Translations under genes and position numbers: made by a program
The notes under the pieces: generated by a model
What the model saw: the letters and a program-made list of their open reading frames with translations, nothing else
What the model was told of the DNA's origin: nothing
Databases searched by the model: none
Source: Fimbriimonadaceae bacterium
GTDB taxonomy: Bacteria; Armatimonadota; Fimbriimonadia; Fimbriimonadales; Fimbriimonadaceae
Direction of reading: 5' to 3'
Length of the DNA: 16,936 nt
Assembly (NCBI GenBank): GCA_025451715.1
Contig: JANWJY010000123.1
Coordinates: forward strand, 1 to 16,936
Shown: positions 1 to 6,816 of the stretch, piece after piece
Layout of the letters: every line of letters begins with the position of its first letter
Position numbering within the stretch: the first letter of the stretch is position 1

Positions 1-24
1 GAGGAGTGCAAGGGTCAAGGGCAT
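1..24 (-). CDS. Possible start of a further polysaccharide-operon gene (partial, runs off left edge)
   Basis: On the minus strand an ATG at 24-22 follows the glycosyltransferase stop codon (28-26) by one base, and the eight codons visible read MPLTLALL, a hydrophobic start that could be a signal or first membrane segment. Tight spacing to the preceding gene is what one expects of the next operon member. Only 24 bases are visible and there is no strong Shine-Dalgarno motif, so this is a position-based guess and no function can be assigned. Confidence 0.3.
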
Positions 25-25
25 C

Positions 26-712
26 TCACTTCAGCGACCAGGGGCCGCGCCGTCGGCGCTTGTTGACTTTCACCATCGCCCGCGCGATCTCACGGTACAT
101 CTTTGCGCGAGCCGTCGCGCCCTTCACGATGCCAAGCTTTTGCTCCTTGTGCGTGTTGGCAACGCCGCGGAGCACGGTCTTGAAAACGGTGGCCTTCAAC
201 CTCTTTGCATACGTCGTGATCGTGACCTCCGCTCCCATCCTAATCTCGGGGAGGAACGGCACGGCCTCGAAGAGCTTGCGGTACATGGCCCGCTGGCCGC
301 TGAGGAACGGGGTGATGACCTGCCCCGTGTCGCTCCAGAACTTGCCGCCGCGGAACACGCCGATGCACATGTCGCACTGCCCGTTCAGGAGCGGACGGAT
401 GAGCTGGTCGACGTGGTGCGCCCGCAGGCCGATGAGGTCGGCGTCGAAGAACGCGATGACGTCGGCGTCGGTGTGTGCGACACCCGCGCACATTGCGCCA
501 CCCTTGCCGACGTTGAAAGGAAGCTCGACGACGCGGACTCCCTCGAACTTCCTTGCCTCCGCGACCGTGCCGTCCGTCGAACCGTCGCTAACGACGATCA
601 CTTCGTCGACGAGTCCAGCAGCGAGGACCGGCCTGAGCGCCTCCGCAATCCTGTGCGCCTCATTGAAGGCGGGAATGACGACGGCCGCTCTGAGCGGTCT
701 GTTCGGTGGCAC
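26..712 (-). CDS. Family 2 glycosyltransferase (GT-A fold)
   Basis: This is a cytoplasmic or membrane-associated GT2 enzyme that would transfer a sugar from a nucleotide-sugar donor to a glycan or lipid acceptor. From the GTG start the 228-residue protein shows the nucleotide-binding strand VVIPAFNE (11-18), the VVSDGSTDGT motif (40-49, Asp43) and the metal-binding FDAD (89-92). The C-terminus is strongly basic (KVNKRRRRGPWSLK). No clear transmembrane helix is present, and the length is that of a minimal GT2 catalytic domain. I chose GTG at 712 because it lies 16 bases after the upstream stop and just before the conserved fold. TTG 736 is possible; ATG 793 or TTG 820 would overlap the upstream gene by 65-92 bases. 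It is the third gene of a minus-strand operon with a sugar aminotransferase and an acyltransferase, pointing to surface-glycan assembly. Donor and acceptor are unknown. Confidence 0.9.
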   Translation of the reverse strand: MPPNRPLRAAVVIPAFNEAHRIAEALRPVLAAGLVDEVIVVSDGSTDGTVAEARKFEGVRVVELPFNVGKGGAMCAGVAHTDADVIAFFDADLIGLRAHHVDQLIRPLLNGQCDMCIGVFRGGKFWSDTGQVITPFLSGQRAMYRKLFEAVPFLPEIRMGAEVTITTYAKRLKATVFKTVLRGVANTHKEQKLGIVKGATARAKMYREIARAMVKVNKRRRRGPWSLK

Positions 713-728
713 GAAGTGAGCCGTGCGC

Positions 729-1802
729 TTACCCAAAGAGGCCCCGACCTTCCAGTCGTGCCCTGACCTTTTCCTCGATTTTAGACCCGGCATGGTTGAA
801 AGCGCGACCGACCGTTCCAAGGCCGGAGTTCAATGGCAGGATATACCGCAAATTCTGAAACGAATGCTGAGGGTTCCAGCGGCGCTTATAGGGCTCGTCC
901 CCGCGCATAAAGTCGAATTTGGTGCATCCCTCAGCTATAGCCTTACTTATCGAGTCTGCGACCAAGAGCGTTCCAGGTGACAGGGCTTTCAGCGCGGGAT
1001 CGAACCCACACTGGTAAAAGAACCTACTGTCCGCGACCTGCATTGCATAGATCACTCCCGCGGGCACGCCTTCTGACTCGAGGACGGACATCCTGAGGTG
1101 ATCGTCCTGCGCTAGCGACGCGACGACCTCGGTGTGGAACGCCCTGAGCCTCTTCGTCGCGAACGCGCCTGGTTGCCACTTCGATCGCCACCGCCTTGAA
1201 TGAAGCTCGAAGAACGACCCAATGGCACCTGTCGTGTTCGTGGGCTCGACGTCCACGATGCGCGCCTGACTGGAAGTGAACGGTTCTTTGCTCAATCGAC
1301 GGCAGTCGAAGCGAAGGCTCTTGCTCAGGCCAGCGAGATACTCGTCGTACGAATTGGGAAGGTCGAGCACGAGGCACTTCGCCTGGAGATCTGGTTCGTT
1401 CTCTCCTAGGGCCGGACTGACGCCGTCACGGAGCTGCTGCAGGTCGATGAGGTCGATGTCTCTGATGTCTGCGAAGTGGGATACGAGCGCCGCGAAGACG
1501 CTCTGCTGGTAGCCTTTGCGCGCAAGCGGGTGCAGGTAGTCGCTCTGGCCGGTCCCGATCGGCCGCAGTGTCCGCCACGGTGAGGCTGTCTTATAGAGCG
1601 GATAGAGCCCGACGAGGTCGTCTCCCTCGTTTACCGTGAGCCAATACGGTTTCCTCTTGCCGCCGAAGTGCCACCACCACGACTTCGTCCAAGCAGGAGT
1701 CTGGAACGGCGTCGCGAACACGGAGTCATAGAGGAGCTCCCGCCACTGAGAAACGAGCCCCGGGTCGGGAAACTCGCCCGGTAAGACCGAGACGGTCAGC
1801 AC
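729..1802 (-). CDS. CelD/BcsL-type GNAT acyltransferase (FemAB-like)
   Basis: The 357-residue protein resembles the Acetyltransf_6 (CelD/BcsL) branch of GNAT-fold enzymes, often found in exopolysaccharide clusters and thought to acylate sugars or polysaccharides; some relatives transfer amino acids. The most diagnostic stretch is FDFMRGDEPYKRRW (296-309), close to the family pattern DFLRGDEPYK. An N-terminal segment with FQTPAWTKSWWWHFG (33-47) and a basic LSKSLRFDCRRLSKEP stretch in the middle are also typical. It begins with GTG at 1802, 13 bases after the aminotransferase stop, preceded by an AAGGA motif around 1813-1817 that supports this start. An ATG at 1813 is out of frame. The operon position suggests that it modifies the amino sugar made by the neighbouring DegT enzyme or a glycan containing it. 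That substrate link is inference. Confidence 0.85.
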   Translation of the reverse strand: MLTVSVLPGEFPDPGLVSQWRELLYDSVFATPFQTPAWTKSWWWHFGGKRKPYWLTVNEGDDLVGLYPLYKTASPWRTLRPIGTGQSDYLHPLARKGYQQSVFAALVSHFADIRDIDLIDLQQLRDGVSPALGENEPDLQAKCLVLDLPNSYDEYLAGLSKSLRFDCRRLSKEPFTSSQARIVDVEPTNTTGAIGSFFELHSRRWRSKWQPGAFATKRLRAFHTEVVASLAQDDHLRMSVLESEGVPAGVIYAMQVADSRFFYQCGFDPALKALSPGTLLVADSISKAIAEGCTKFDFMRGDEPYKRRWNPQHSFQNLRYILPLNSGLGTVGRAFNHAGSKIEEKVRARLEGRGLFG

Positions 1803-1815
1803 GCGCGGTCCATCC

Positions 1816-2937
1816 TTATCGCGTCGCCGTGGCCTGCGCGCAGAACTCTTTGACTTGCTCTGCGGCGAAGCGGACCTGGTCGTCGCTCAGGTGCGGGTGC
1901 ACCGGCAACGAGAGGACCTGCTTGCTCACCAGTTCGGTGACCGGAAGGCTGCCATTGCCCGCTCCATACGCCCTGTACGGTTCGTGCAGGTGCAGTGGCA
2001 CGGGATAGAAGATGCTGCAGTCGACCTCCTTTGAACGAAGGTAGTTCATCAGATCGTCGCGCTGGTCGGTGCGGACGGTGAACTGATGCCATGTGTGGTT
2101 GTTGCCCTCGGTCGTGACCGGGGTGATGACCGGTGTGCCCTCAAGTTCCTTGATATAGGTGTTCGCGATGACCACTCGGCGGCGGTTCCAGTCGGCGAGC
2201 CGCTCCCACTTCTCGCACAGCACCGCGGCCTGGATCTCCGCCATCCGGCTCGTGTAACCGAGGTCATCGTAGTAATAGCGCTCCTTGCCCATGCCGTGGA
2301 TGCGCAGCGAAAGCGAGCGCTCCCTGACCTCGTCGTCGTTGGTGAGGATCAGTCCACCGTCACCTGCTGCGCCGAGGTTCTTGGTGACGTAGAAGCTGAT
2401 TCCTGCCGCTTTGCCGAACGCGCCAGCGTACTTTTCGTCGTTGTGGCTCAGGAGCGACTGCGCGGCGTCCTCGATCACGGTCAGTCCGTGCGCGTTTGCG
2501 ATCTTCATGATCGCGCGGATGTCGCTGAGCTGGCCGAACAGGTGGATCGGCATGATCGCCTTCGTCCGCGAGGTGATCGCCGCCTCGATCTTCTCGACGT
2601 CGATGTTGAAGGTCGCGGGGTCGATGTCGACGAACACTGGCTTCGCGCCAAGTTGGGCGATGACCTCGACGCTCGCCACGAACGTGAACGCGGTGGTGAT
2701 GACCTCGTCGCCCGGGCCGATGTTGCAGGCCTGCAGGGCGATCTTGAGCGCGTCGGTGCCGCTGTTGACGGCGATCCCGTGCTTGACTCCGTGCGCCGTC
2801 GCGAGGGTCTCTTCGAGCCTCTTGCCCCACTTGCCAAGCACGAACGCGCTGTTGTCGAGGATCTCGGCTATCGCCTCGTCGAGCTGGATGCGGACTTCGG
2901 CGGTCTGGGCGTTGAGGTCGAGGAAGGGGACTCGCAT
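1816..2937 (-). CDS. DegT/DnrJ/EryC1/StrS-family sugar aminotransferase
   Basis: This PLP-dependent fold-type I enzyme transfers an amino group, usually from glutamate, to a nucleotide-linked keto-sugar, giving an amino sugar for O-antigen, capsule or glycoprotein glycans. The 373-residue length is normal. Visible landmarks are VPFLDL at the N-terminus, NSGTDAL (58-64, PLP phosphate site), EDAAQS (156-161, Asp157 for the pyridine nitrogen), the Schiff-base lysine Lys186 in YVTKNLGAAGDGG, and SRMAEIQAAVL in the C-terminal half. Sequence style is near the EryC1/WbpE/FdtB group, so C3 amination of a UDP- or dTDP-sugar is plausible, but the substrate cannot be fixed from sequence. ATG 2937 is the first gene of a minus-strand operon with an acyltransferase and a glycosyltransferase; a TACAAT box lies 18 bases upstream. 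Confidence 0.95.
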   Translation of the reverse strand: MRVPFLDLNAQTAEVRIQLDEAIAEILDNSAFVLGKWGKRLEETLATAHGVKHGIAVNSGTDALKIALQACNIGPGDEVITTAFTFVASVEVIAQLGAKPVFVDIDPATFNIDVEKIEAAITSRTKAIMPIHLFGQLSDIRAIMKIANAHGLTVIEDAAQSLLSHNDEKYAGAFGKAAGISFYVTKNLGAAGDGGLILTNDDEVRERSLSLRIHGMGKERYYYDDLGYTSRMAEIQAAVLCEKWERLADWNRRRVVIANTYIKELEGTPVITPVTTEGNNHTWHQFTVRTDQRDDLMNYLRSKEVDCSIFYPVPLHLHEPYRAYGAGNGSLPVTELVSKQVLSLPVHPHLSDDQVRFAAEQVKEFCAQATATR

Positions 2938-2955
2938 GGTGTGCTCTTAGGGCAG

Positions 2956-2961
2956 ATTGTA
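2956..2961 (-). promoter_or_regulatory. Putative -10 box of the polysaccharide operon
   Basis: Reading the minus strand, TGATACAATC precedes the aminotransferase ATG (2937) by 18 bases; TGnTACAAT is an extended -10 form. Transcription would start near 2949, giving a leader of about 12 bases that contains only a weak purine run (TAAGAG). No matching -35 element is obvious. Confidence 0.5.
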
Positions 2962-3035
2962 TCAGGTCGTGGGCCCGATTGAGGGGGCCCGTCACGATTG
3001 CGGGCGGCTCGCGGGGACGCTCGCCCTCCCTGCGA

Positions 3036-3041
3036 TAGAAT
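3036..3041 (+). promoter_or_regulatory. Putative -10 box of maf (leaderless geometry)
   Basis: TAGAAT ends exactly six bases before the GTG at 3048, so a normal initiation distance places the RNA 5' end on or next to the start codon. No Shine-Dalgarno sequence lies between, and no convincing -35 is seen. The region 2938-3047 is a short divergent promoter region shared with the aminotransferase operon. Confidence 0.5.
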
Positions 3042-3047
3042 CCATGC

Positions 3048-3626
3048 GTGCGCGCTCCTTGCCCCGTGGTCCTTGCCAGCGCATCGCCGCGCAGGCGCGA
3101 ACTACTCGCACGATTGCTGGACGGGTTTGACGTGGTCCCCGCGCACGTGGACGAGGACGCGCTGACCGACCCAGACCCGTGGGTGACGGCGCAGCGGCTG
3201 GCGCGGGAGAAGGCGCTGGCCGTGTTTGGCTCGCGTCCCGATGCGCTCGTGATCGCTGGCGACACCGTGGTGGCCCTGCAGGATGGCGATTCATGGAGAC
3301 AGCTTGCGAAGCCAGTTGACGAATCGGATGCGGCGAGGATGTTGCGCGATCTGTCGGGCCGCACGCACACTGTGATTACGGGCGTGTGCCTTGTGTGGCC
3401 CAAAGGGATGTCGGCGTTCACCGAGGCTTCTCGCGTGACATTTCGCGCGCTGACTATCGAAGAGATCAAGCGCTACGTCGCGACCGGCTCGCCGCTCGAC
3501 AAGGCTGGGGCATATGGGCTGCAAGACGAGTCGCAGGACTTTATCGAGAAGGTCGAGGGGGACTTGGACAACGTGATTGGGCTGCCTGTGGCGCGGCTGA
3601 GAGAGGCGCTGCAATCGGTAAGATGA
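3048..3626 (+). CDS. maf: Maf/YhdE-family nucleotide pyrophosphatase
   Basis: Maf proteins are cytoplasmic pyrophosphatases that hydrolyse non-canonical or excess NTPs such as dTTP, UTP or 7-methyl-GTP to monophosphates, limiting misincorporation. The 192-residue length is typical. It has the N-terminal signature VVLASASPRRRELL (7-20), the central AGDTVV motif with its catalytic acidic residue, GRTHTVITGV, and the C-terminal DKAGAYGLQD and NVIGLPV blocks. Which Maf subgroup (dTTP/UTP or m7GTP) cannot be settled by eye. The GTG start is supported by the family N-terminus and by the TAGAAT box six bases upstream; GTG 3066 is an alternative, and ATG 3044 is out of frame. A GH109-like gene starts eight bases after the stop, so the two may be co-transcribed. 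Confidence 0.95.
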   Translation: MRAPCPVVLASASPRRRELLARLLDGFDVVPAHVDEDALTDPDPWVTAQRLAREKALAVFGSRPDALVIAGDTVVALQDGDSWRQLAKPVDESDAARMLRDLSGRTHTVITGVCLVWPKGMSAFTEASRVTFRALTIEEIKRYVATGSPLDKAGAYGLQDESQDFIEKVEGDLDNVIGLPVARLREALQSVR

Positions 3627-3633
3627 GCGTGCG

Positions 3634-4998
3634 ATGAAACGACGGGACTTCTTGAAGGCTGCCGGGGCGGCGGGCATGGCGGCGATAGGTGCGCAGATCG
3701 GCGGCGGTTATGGGCAGACCGCGAAGGCGCCGCGCAAGCAGGGCAAGAGCATGGTCGGCTACGCCGACAAGAAGATGGACACCGTGCGCGTCGGGTTCAT
3801 CGGCGTCGGTGCGCGCGGGAGCGGGCACGTCTCGCAGATGCTGCAACTCCAAGGCGTCGAGGTCAAGGCGATCGCCGACCTGTATCCTGACCTCTGCCAG
3901 AACGCTGCACAACAGTGCACCAGCAAGGGCCGACCTGCCCCTACGCTCTACGGTCCTGGCAAGGACAGCTACAAGGCGATGCTGCAGCGGGACGACATCG
4001 ACATCGTGATCATCGCCACTCCGTGGGAGGAGCACGTTCGCATGTGCGTCGACGCGATGAACAACGGCAAGCACGCGTTCACCGAAGTTCCCGCCGCGTA
4101 CACGCTCGATGACTGCTGGAGGCTCGTCGACACGAGCGAGAAGACGCAGCGGCATTGCATGATGATGGAGAACGTGAACTACGGCCGCGAGGAGCTGCTG
4201 TGTTTGAACATGTGCCGGCTCGGCGTTTTCGGCGAGCTGCTCCACGGCGAGGCCGCGTACATCCACGACCTGCGCGGGCAGATGAACGAAGTCGTGCGCG
4301 GAACCGGGTCCTGGCGCACGGTGCACTATCAAAAGCGCAACGGCAACCTGTACCCCACGCACGGGCTCGGCCCGGTCGCGCACTACATGGACATCAACCG
4401 AGGCGACCGTTTCGACTACATGTCGTCGGTCTCGTGCAACTCTCGTGTGCGCTCTATCTACGCGAAGGAGAAATTTCCGCCGGACCACAAGTGGAACAAA
4501 ACGCCGTTTGTGTGCGGCGACCTGAACACCTCGATCATCAGGACCGTGAAGGGCAAGACGATCATGGTGCAGTGGGACGAGCAGCTCCCGCGGCCGTACA
4601 CGCGGCACAACTTCATCCAGGGCACGAAGGGCGCGTGGGGCGGGTTCCCGAACCGTTGCACAATCGAGGGGGTCAGCAAGTCGACCGACTCCTGGGACGA
4701 GAAGACCGAGCTGCAGAAGTTCTTCGACGCGTACGACCACCCGCTCTACAAGCGCGTCGCGAACGACCCCGCGAACCAGGGCGGGCACGGCGGCATGGAC
4801 TTCGTGATGCTGTGGCGGATCGTGTACTGCCTGCGCAACGGGCTGCCTTTGGACCAGGACGTGTACGACGCGGCTTCGTGGTCCGCTGTGACGCCACTGA
4901 GCGAGAAGTCGGTGGCGAGCCGCGGGCAGTCGCTGGACTTTCCGGACTTCACCCGCGGAGAGTGGACGAAGCGGGGCTCGGTCACGCTGGACAACTAG
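3634..4998 (+). CDS. Tat-exported GH109-type glycosidase (Gfo/Idh/MocA fold)
   Basis: This 454-residue protein matches the NAD-dependent glycoside hydrolase family 109, founded by an alpha-N-acetylgalactosaminidase, in which tightly bound NAD+ takes part in oxidation-elimination-addition hydrolysis. A twin-arginine signal (MKRRDFLK, followed by an Ala/Gly-rich core to about residue 28) predicts folded export. The Rossmann motif GVGARG is at 57-62, then TPWEEH (129-134), EVPAAYTLDDCW (151-162), MMEN (177-180), FGELLHGEAAYIHDLR (199-214) and YPTHGLGPVAHYMDINRGDR (240-259), all strongly GH109-like. The C-terminal GGHGGMDF and DFPDFTRGEW stretches also match. The real sugar substrate may differ, since most members are untested. 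It begins eight bases after maf; a TAAGAT box nine bases upstream could give it its own transcript. Its stop overlaps the convergent neighbour's stop in CTAG. Confidence 0.9.
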   Translation: MKRRDFLKAAGAAGMAAIGAQIGGGYGQTAKAPRKQGKSMVGYADKKMDTVRVGFIGVGARGSGHVSQMLQLQGVEVKAIADLYPDLCQNAAQQCTSKGRPAPTLYGPGKDSYKAMLQRDDIDIVIIATPWEEHVRMCVDAMNNGKHAFTEVPAAYTLDDCWRLVDTSEKTQRHCMMMENVNYGREELLCLNMCRLGVFGELLHGEAAYIHDLRGQMNEVVRGTGSWRTVHYQKRNGNLYPTHGLGPVAHYMDINRGDRFDYMSSVSCNSRVRSIYAKEKFPPDHKWNKTPFVCGDLNTSIIRTVKGKTIMVQWDEQLPRPYTRHNFIQGTKGAWGGFPNRCTIEGVSKSTDSWDEKTELQKFFDAYDHPLYKRVANDPANQGGHGGMDFVMLWRIVYCLRNGLPLDQDVYDAASWSAVTPLSEKSVASRGQSLDFPDFTRGEWTKRGSVTLDN

Positions 4999-5555
4999 TC
5001 GATCCAGAAGTCGCGCAGCACGACGCGGTACGCGGGTTTGTAGAGCCTCTCGTACTCGGGTGAGTGGTCGATGGCGGGGAAGTTCTCCTTTCGCATCGCT
5101 CTGTCGAGCCGACTCCACTCTTGAGCGGTCAGCTTCTTCCACCTGTTCGTTCTTAGTCGGGAGCCTAGCGCGTCCCATTCGCGGACGAAGTCTCTCTTGT
5201 CGCTCTTGAACCTCTCTGCCGAGAGCACGAACGCCCACAGCAGCATCTCTTTGTCGCCGCCCCTTTGTTTGAACGGTCGGAGGTTGATGCGCACGAGCTT
5301 GCCGTCCGGTGTCAGCGGCTCTATTTCCGTATCGCCCTTCATCGGTGCACCGACCGTTGGCCACTCCCGGTCGAGCCACGCGCGAGGCCCGTTCTCGTCG
5401 TGGACGGCGTGTTCGCCGCCGAGCGTCGCGTGGAAGAGCCACTTGTAGGCGTCCTCGATCCGCATCTCCGGCTTCACCTGCCACTGGGCGAAGGCGTGGT
5501 CGATCAAGGTCGTTTCTGTGTGCGCGATCAGAGTAAGCAAGATTGTGCTGATCAC
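4995..5555 (-). CDS. Unknown protein coupled to deoA
   Basis: I do not recognise this 186-residue family. The reading frame is credible: it starts with GTG at 5555 inside a GTGA overlap with the deoA stop, which implies translational coupling, and it ends on a CTAG shared with the GH109 gene. The first ~12 residues are hydrophobic (MISTILLTLIAH) but too short and polar-flanked for a confident signal peptide. The rest is soluble and rich in Trp, Arg, Asp and Glu. Notable pieces are EDAYKWLFHATLGGEHAVHD (34-53), LVRINLRPF (about 87-95), a WSRLDRAMRKENFPAIDHSP segment and a terminal YRVVLRDFWID. The conserved-looking His/Glu/Asp cluster could be a metal or catalytic site, but that is speculation. 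Operon context hints at nucleoside or sugar-phosphate metabolism. Confidence 0.8.
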   Translation of the reverse strand: MISTILLTLIAHTETTLIDHAFAQWQVKPEMRIEDAYKWLFHATLGGEHAVHDENGPRAWLDREWPTVGAPMKGDTEIEPLTPDGKLVRINLRPFKQRGGDKEMLLWAFVLSAERFKSDKRDFVREWDALGSRLRTNRWKKLTAQEWSRLDRAMRKENFPAIDHSPEYERLYKPAYRVVLRDFWID

Positions 5556-6802
5556 TCAATCACCACGCTACGTGCTGGAACCGATGTGTCACTCATCTCA
5601 AATGCGCGCCCGATGTCTTGTATCGGGCCGTGGAGCTCGGCGAGGAGTTGACCTTTCTCGACGCGGTCGCCGACCGCGGCGTGCAGCACGATGCCGACAG
5701 AAGAGTCGATATAGTCTTCGCGCATCTTTCTTCCTCCGCCCATGTCGACCACTGCCTGACCGATCGTTTGCGCGTCGAGTATTGAGACCCACCCGCTTTG
5801 TTCTGCGCGAAGTTCGCTAACGTCTTTCGCACTGCACCAATCTTCACTTTCGAAAACGCCGAGGTCCGCGCCCTGCGCGGCGAACCACTCTTTCGCTTTC
5901 GCGAGCGCCGCACCGGAGTCGAGCGCCTTCTCCGCGTCGGACGCCGATCCGCGCCCGGTCGCGGTCAGGGCCATTCCGGCGAAGTGGACACAAACGTCGC
6001 GGAGCCGACCTTTTTCGCCCTTCAGCACCCGGATCGCCTCCTTGACTTCGAGCGCGTTGCCGACCGCCCGCCCGAGGGGTTGTGACATGTCGGTGATCGA
6101 TAAGTGCAGGTTTAGGCCGCAAAATTGACCGATCTCTCTTAGCCACCGGGCAAGCTCCTGGGCGGCAGGGAGGGTCTTCATGAACGCCCCAGAGCCGCAC
6201 TTGACGTCCAAAACCACCGTCTCCGCGCCCCCAGCGAGCTTCTTTGAAAGGATCGAGGACACAATCAGCGGCACGCTCCCGACTGTGCCCGTCACGTCGC
6301 GAAGCGCATAGAGCTTCTTGTCCGCTGGTGCGAGGCGCGGGGTCTGGCCGGTGATCGCGAGGCCGATGCGCTTGGCCTGCTCCTTCATCTCTTCGGGTGT
6401 GAGGTCCATTCGGAAACCGGGCACGGAGGAGAGCTTGTCGACCGTGCCGCCCGTGATCCCCAGTCCGCGCCCGGACATTTTCACGACGGTGAGCCCGCAC
6501 GCGGCGAGAAGTGGGAGCAGGACGATCGTGGTCTTGTCTCCCACGCCGCCGGTGGAGTGCTTGTCGACCCATGGCTTGGGAAGTCCGGTGAGGTCGAGCT
6601 TCTCGCCGGAGTCCGCCATCGCTTTCGTGAGGTCCGCGGTCTCCGGAGGCGTCAGCGGGTTGAGGTACGCGGCCATGAGCCACGCGGAGAGCTGATAGTC
6701 GGGGATCGTGCCGTCCGCCGCGCCGCGCGCAAGCGCCATCAGCTGCTCGCCCGTGTTGACGCCACCTTCTCGGCGCACTTTGATCGTGTCAATAAAACTC
6801 AT
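5552..6802 (-). CDS. deoA: Pyrimidine-nucleoside / thymidine phosphorylase
   Basis: The enzyme carries out reversible phosphorolysis of thymidine, deoxyuridine and possibly uridine to the free base and (deoxy)ribose-1-phosphate in the cytoplasm. At 416 residues it is slightly shorter than typical PyNP/DeoA. It shows the phosphate-binding DKHSTGGVGDK (80-90), the family signature SGRGLGITGGTVDKL (110-124), and Arg168, Ser183 and Lys187, the residues that hold the pyrimidine base in characterised PyNPs at the same numbers. The C-terminal alpha/beta domain is complete (GIVLHAAVGDRVEKGQLL). The choice between deoA-type and pdp-type specificity is open. It lacks the extra N-terminal domain of archaeal AMP phosphorylases. 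The ATG at 6802 lies 14 bases after the mtnA stop, and its stop overlaps the next start as GTGA, so it is the middle gene of a three-gene operon. Confidence 0.96.
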   Translation of the reverse strand: MSFIDTIKVRREGGVNTGEQLMALARGAADGTIPDYQLSAWLMAAYLNPLTPPETADLTKAMADSGEKLDLTGLPKPWVDKHSTGGVGDKTTIVLLPLLAACGLTVVKMSGRGLGITGGTVDKLSSVPGFRMDLTPEEMKEQAKRIGLAITGQTPRLAPADKKLYALRDVTGTVGSVPLIVSSILSKKLAGGAETVVLDVKCGSGAFMKTLPAAQELARWLREIGQFCGLNLHLSITDMSQPLGRAVGNALEVKEAIRVLKGEKGRLRDVCVHFAGMALTATGRGSASDAEKALDSGAALAKAKEWFAAQGADLGVFESEDWCSAKDVSELRAEQSGWVSILDAQTIGQAVVDMGGGRKMREDYIDSSVGIVLHAAVGDRVEKGQLLAELHGPIQDIGRAFEMSDTSVPARSVVIE

Positions 6803-6816
6803 TCAGCACTCTGCAC

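Noticed and set aside
2086..2982. Plus-strand open frame of 298 codons opposite the DegT aminotransferase
   Set aside because: Antisense to a gene with all catalytic motifs; the product is an Asp/Val/Arg-rich shadow sequence.
3541..5559. Very long minus-strand open frame (672 codons) across maf end and the GH109 gene
   Set aside because: It lies antisense to well-supported genes; its translation is Arg/Val/Ala/His-rich low-complexity of the type produced by the complement of GC-rich coding DNA, with no recognisable domain.
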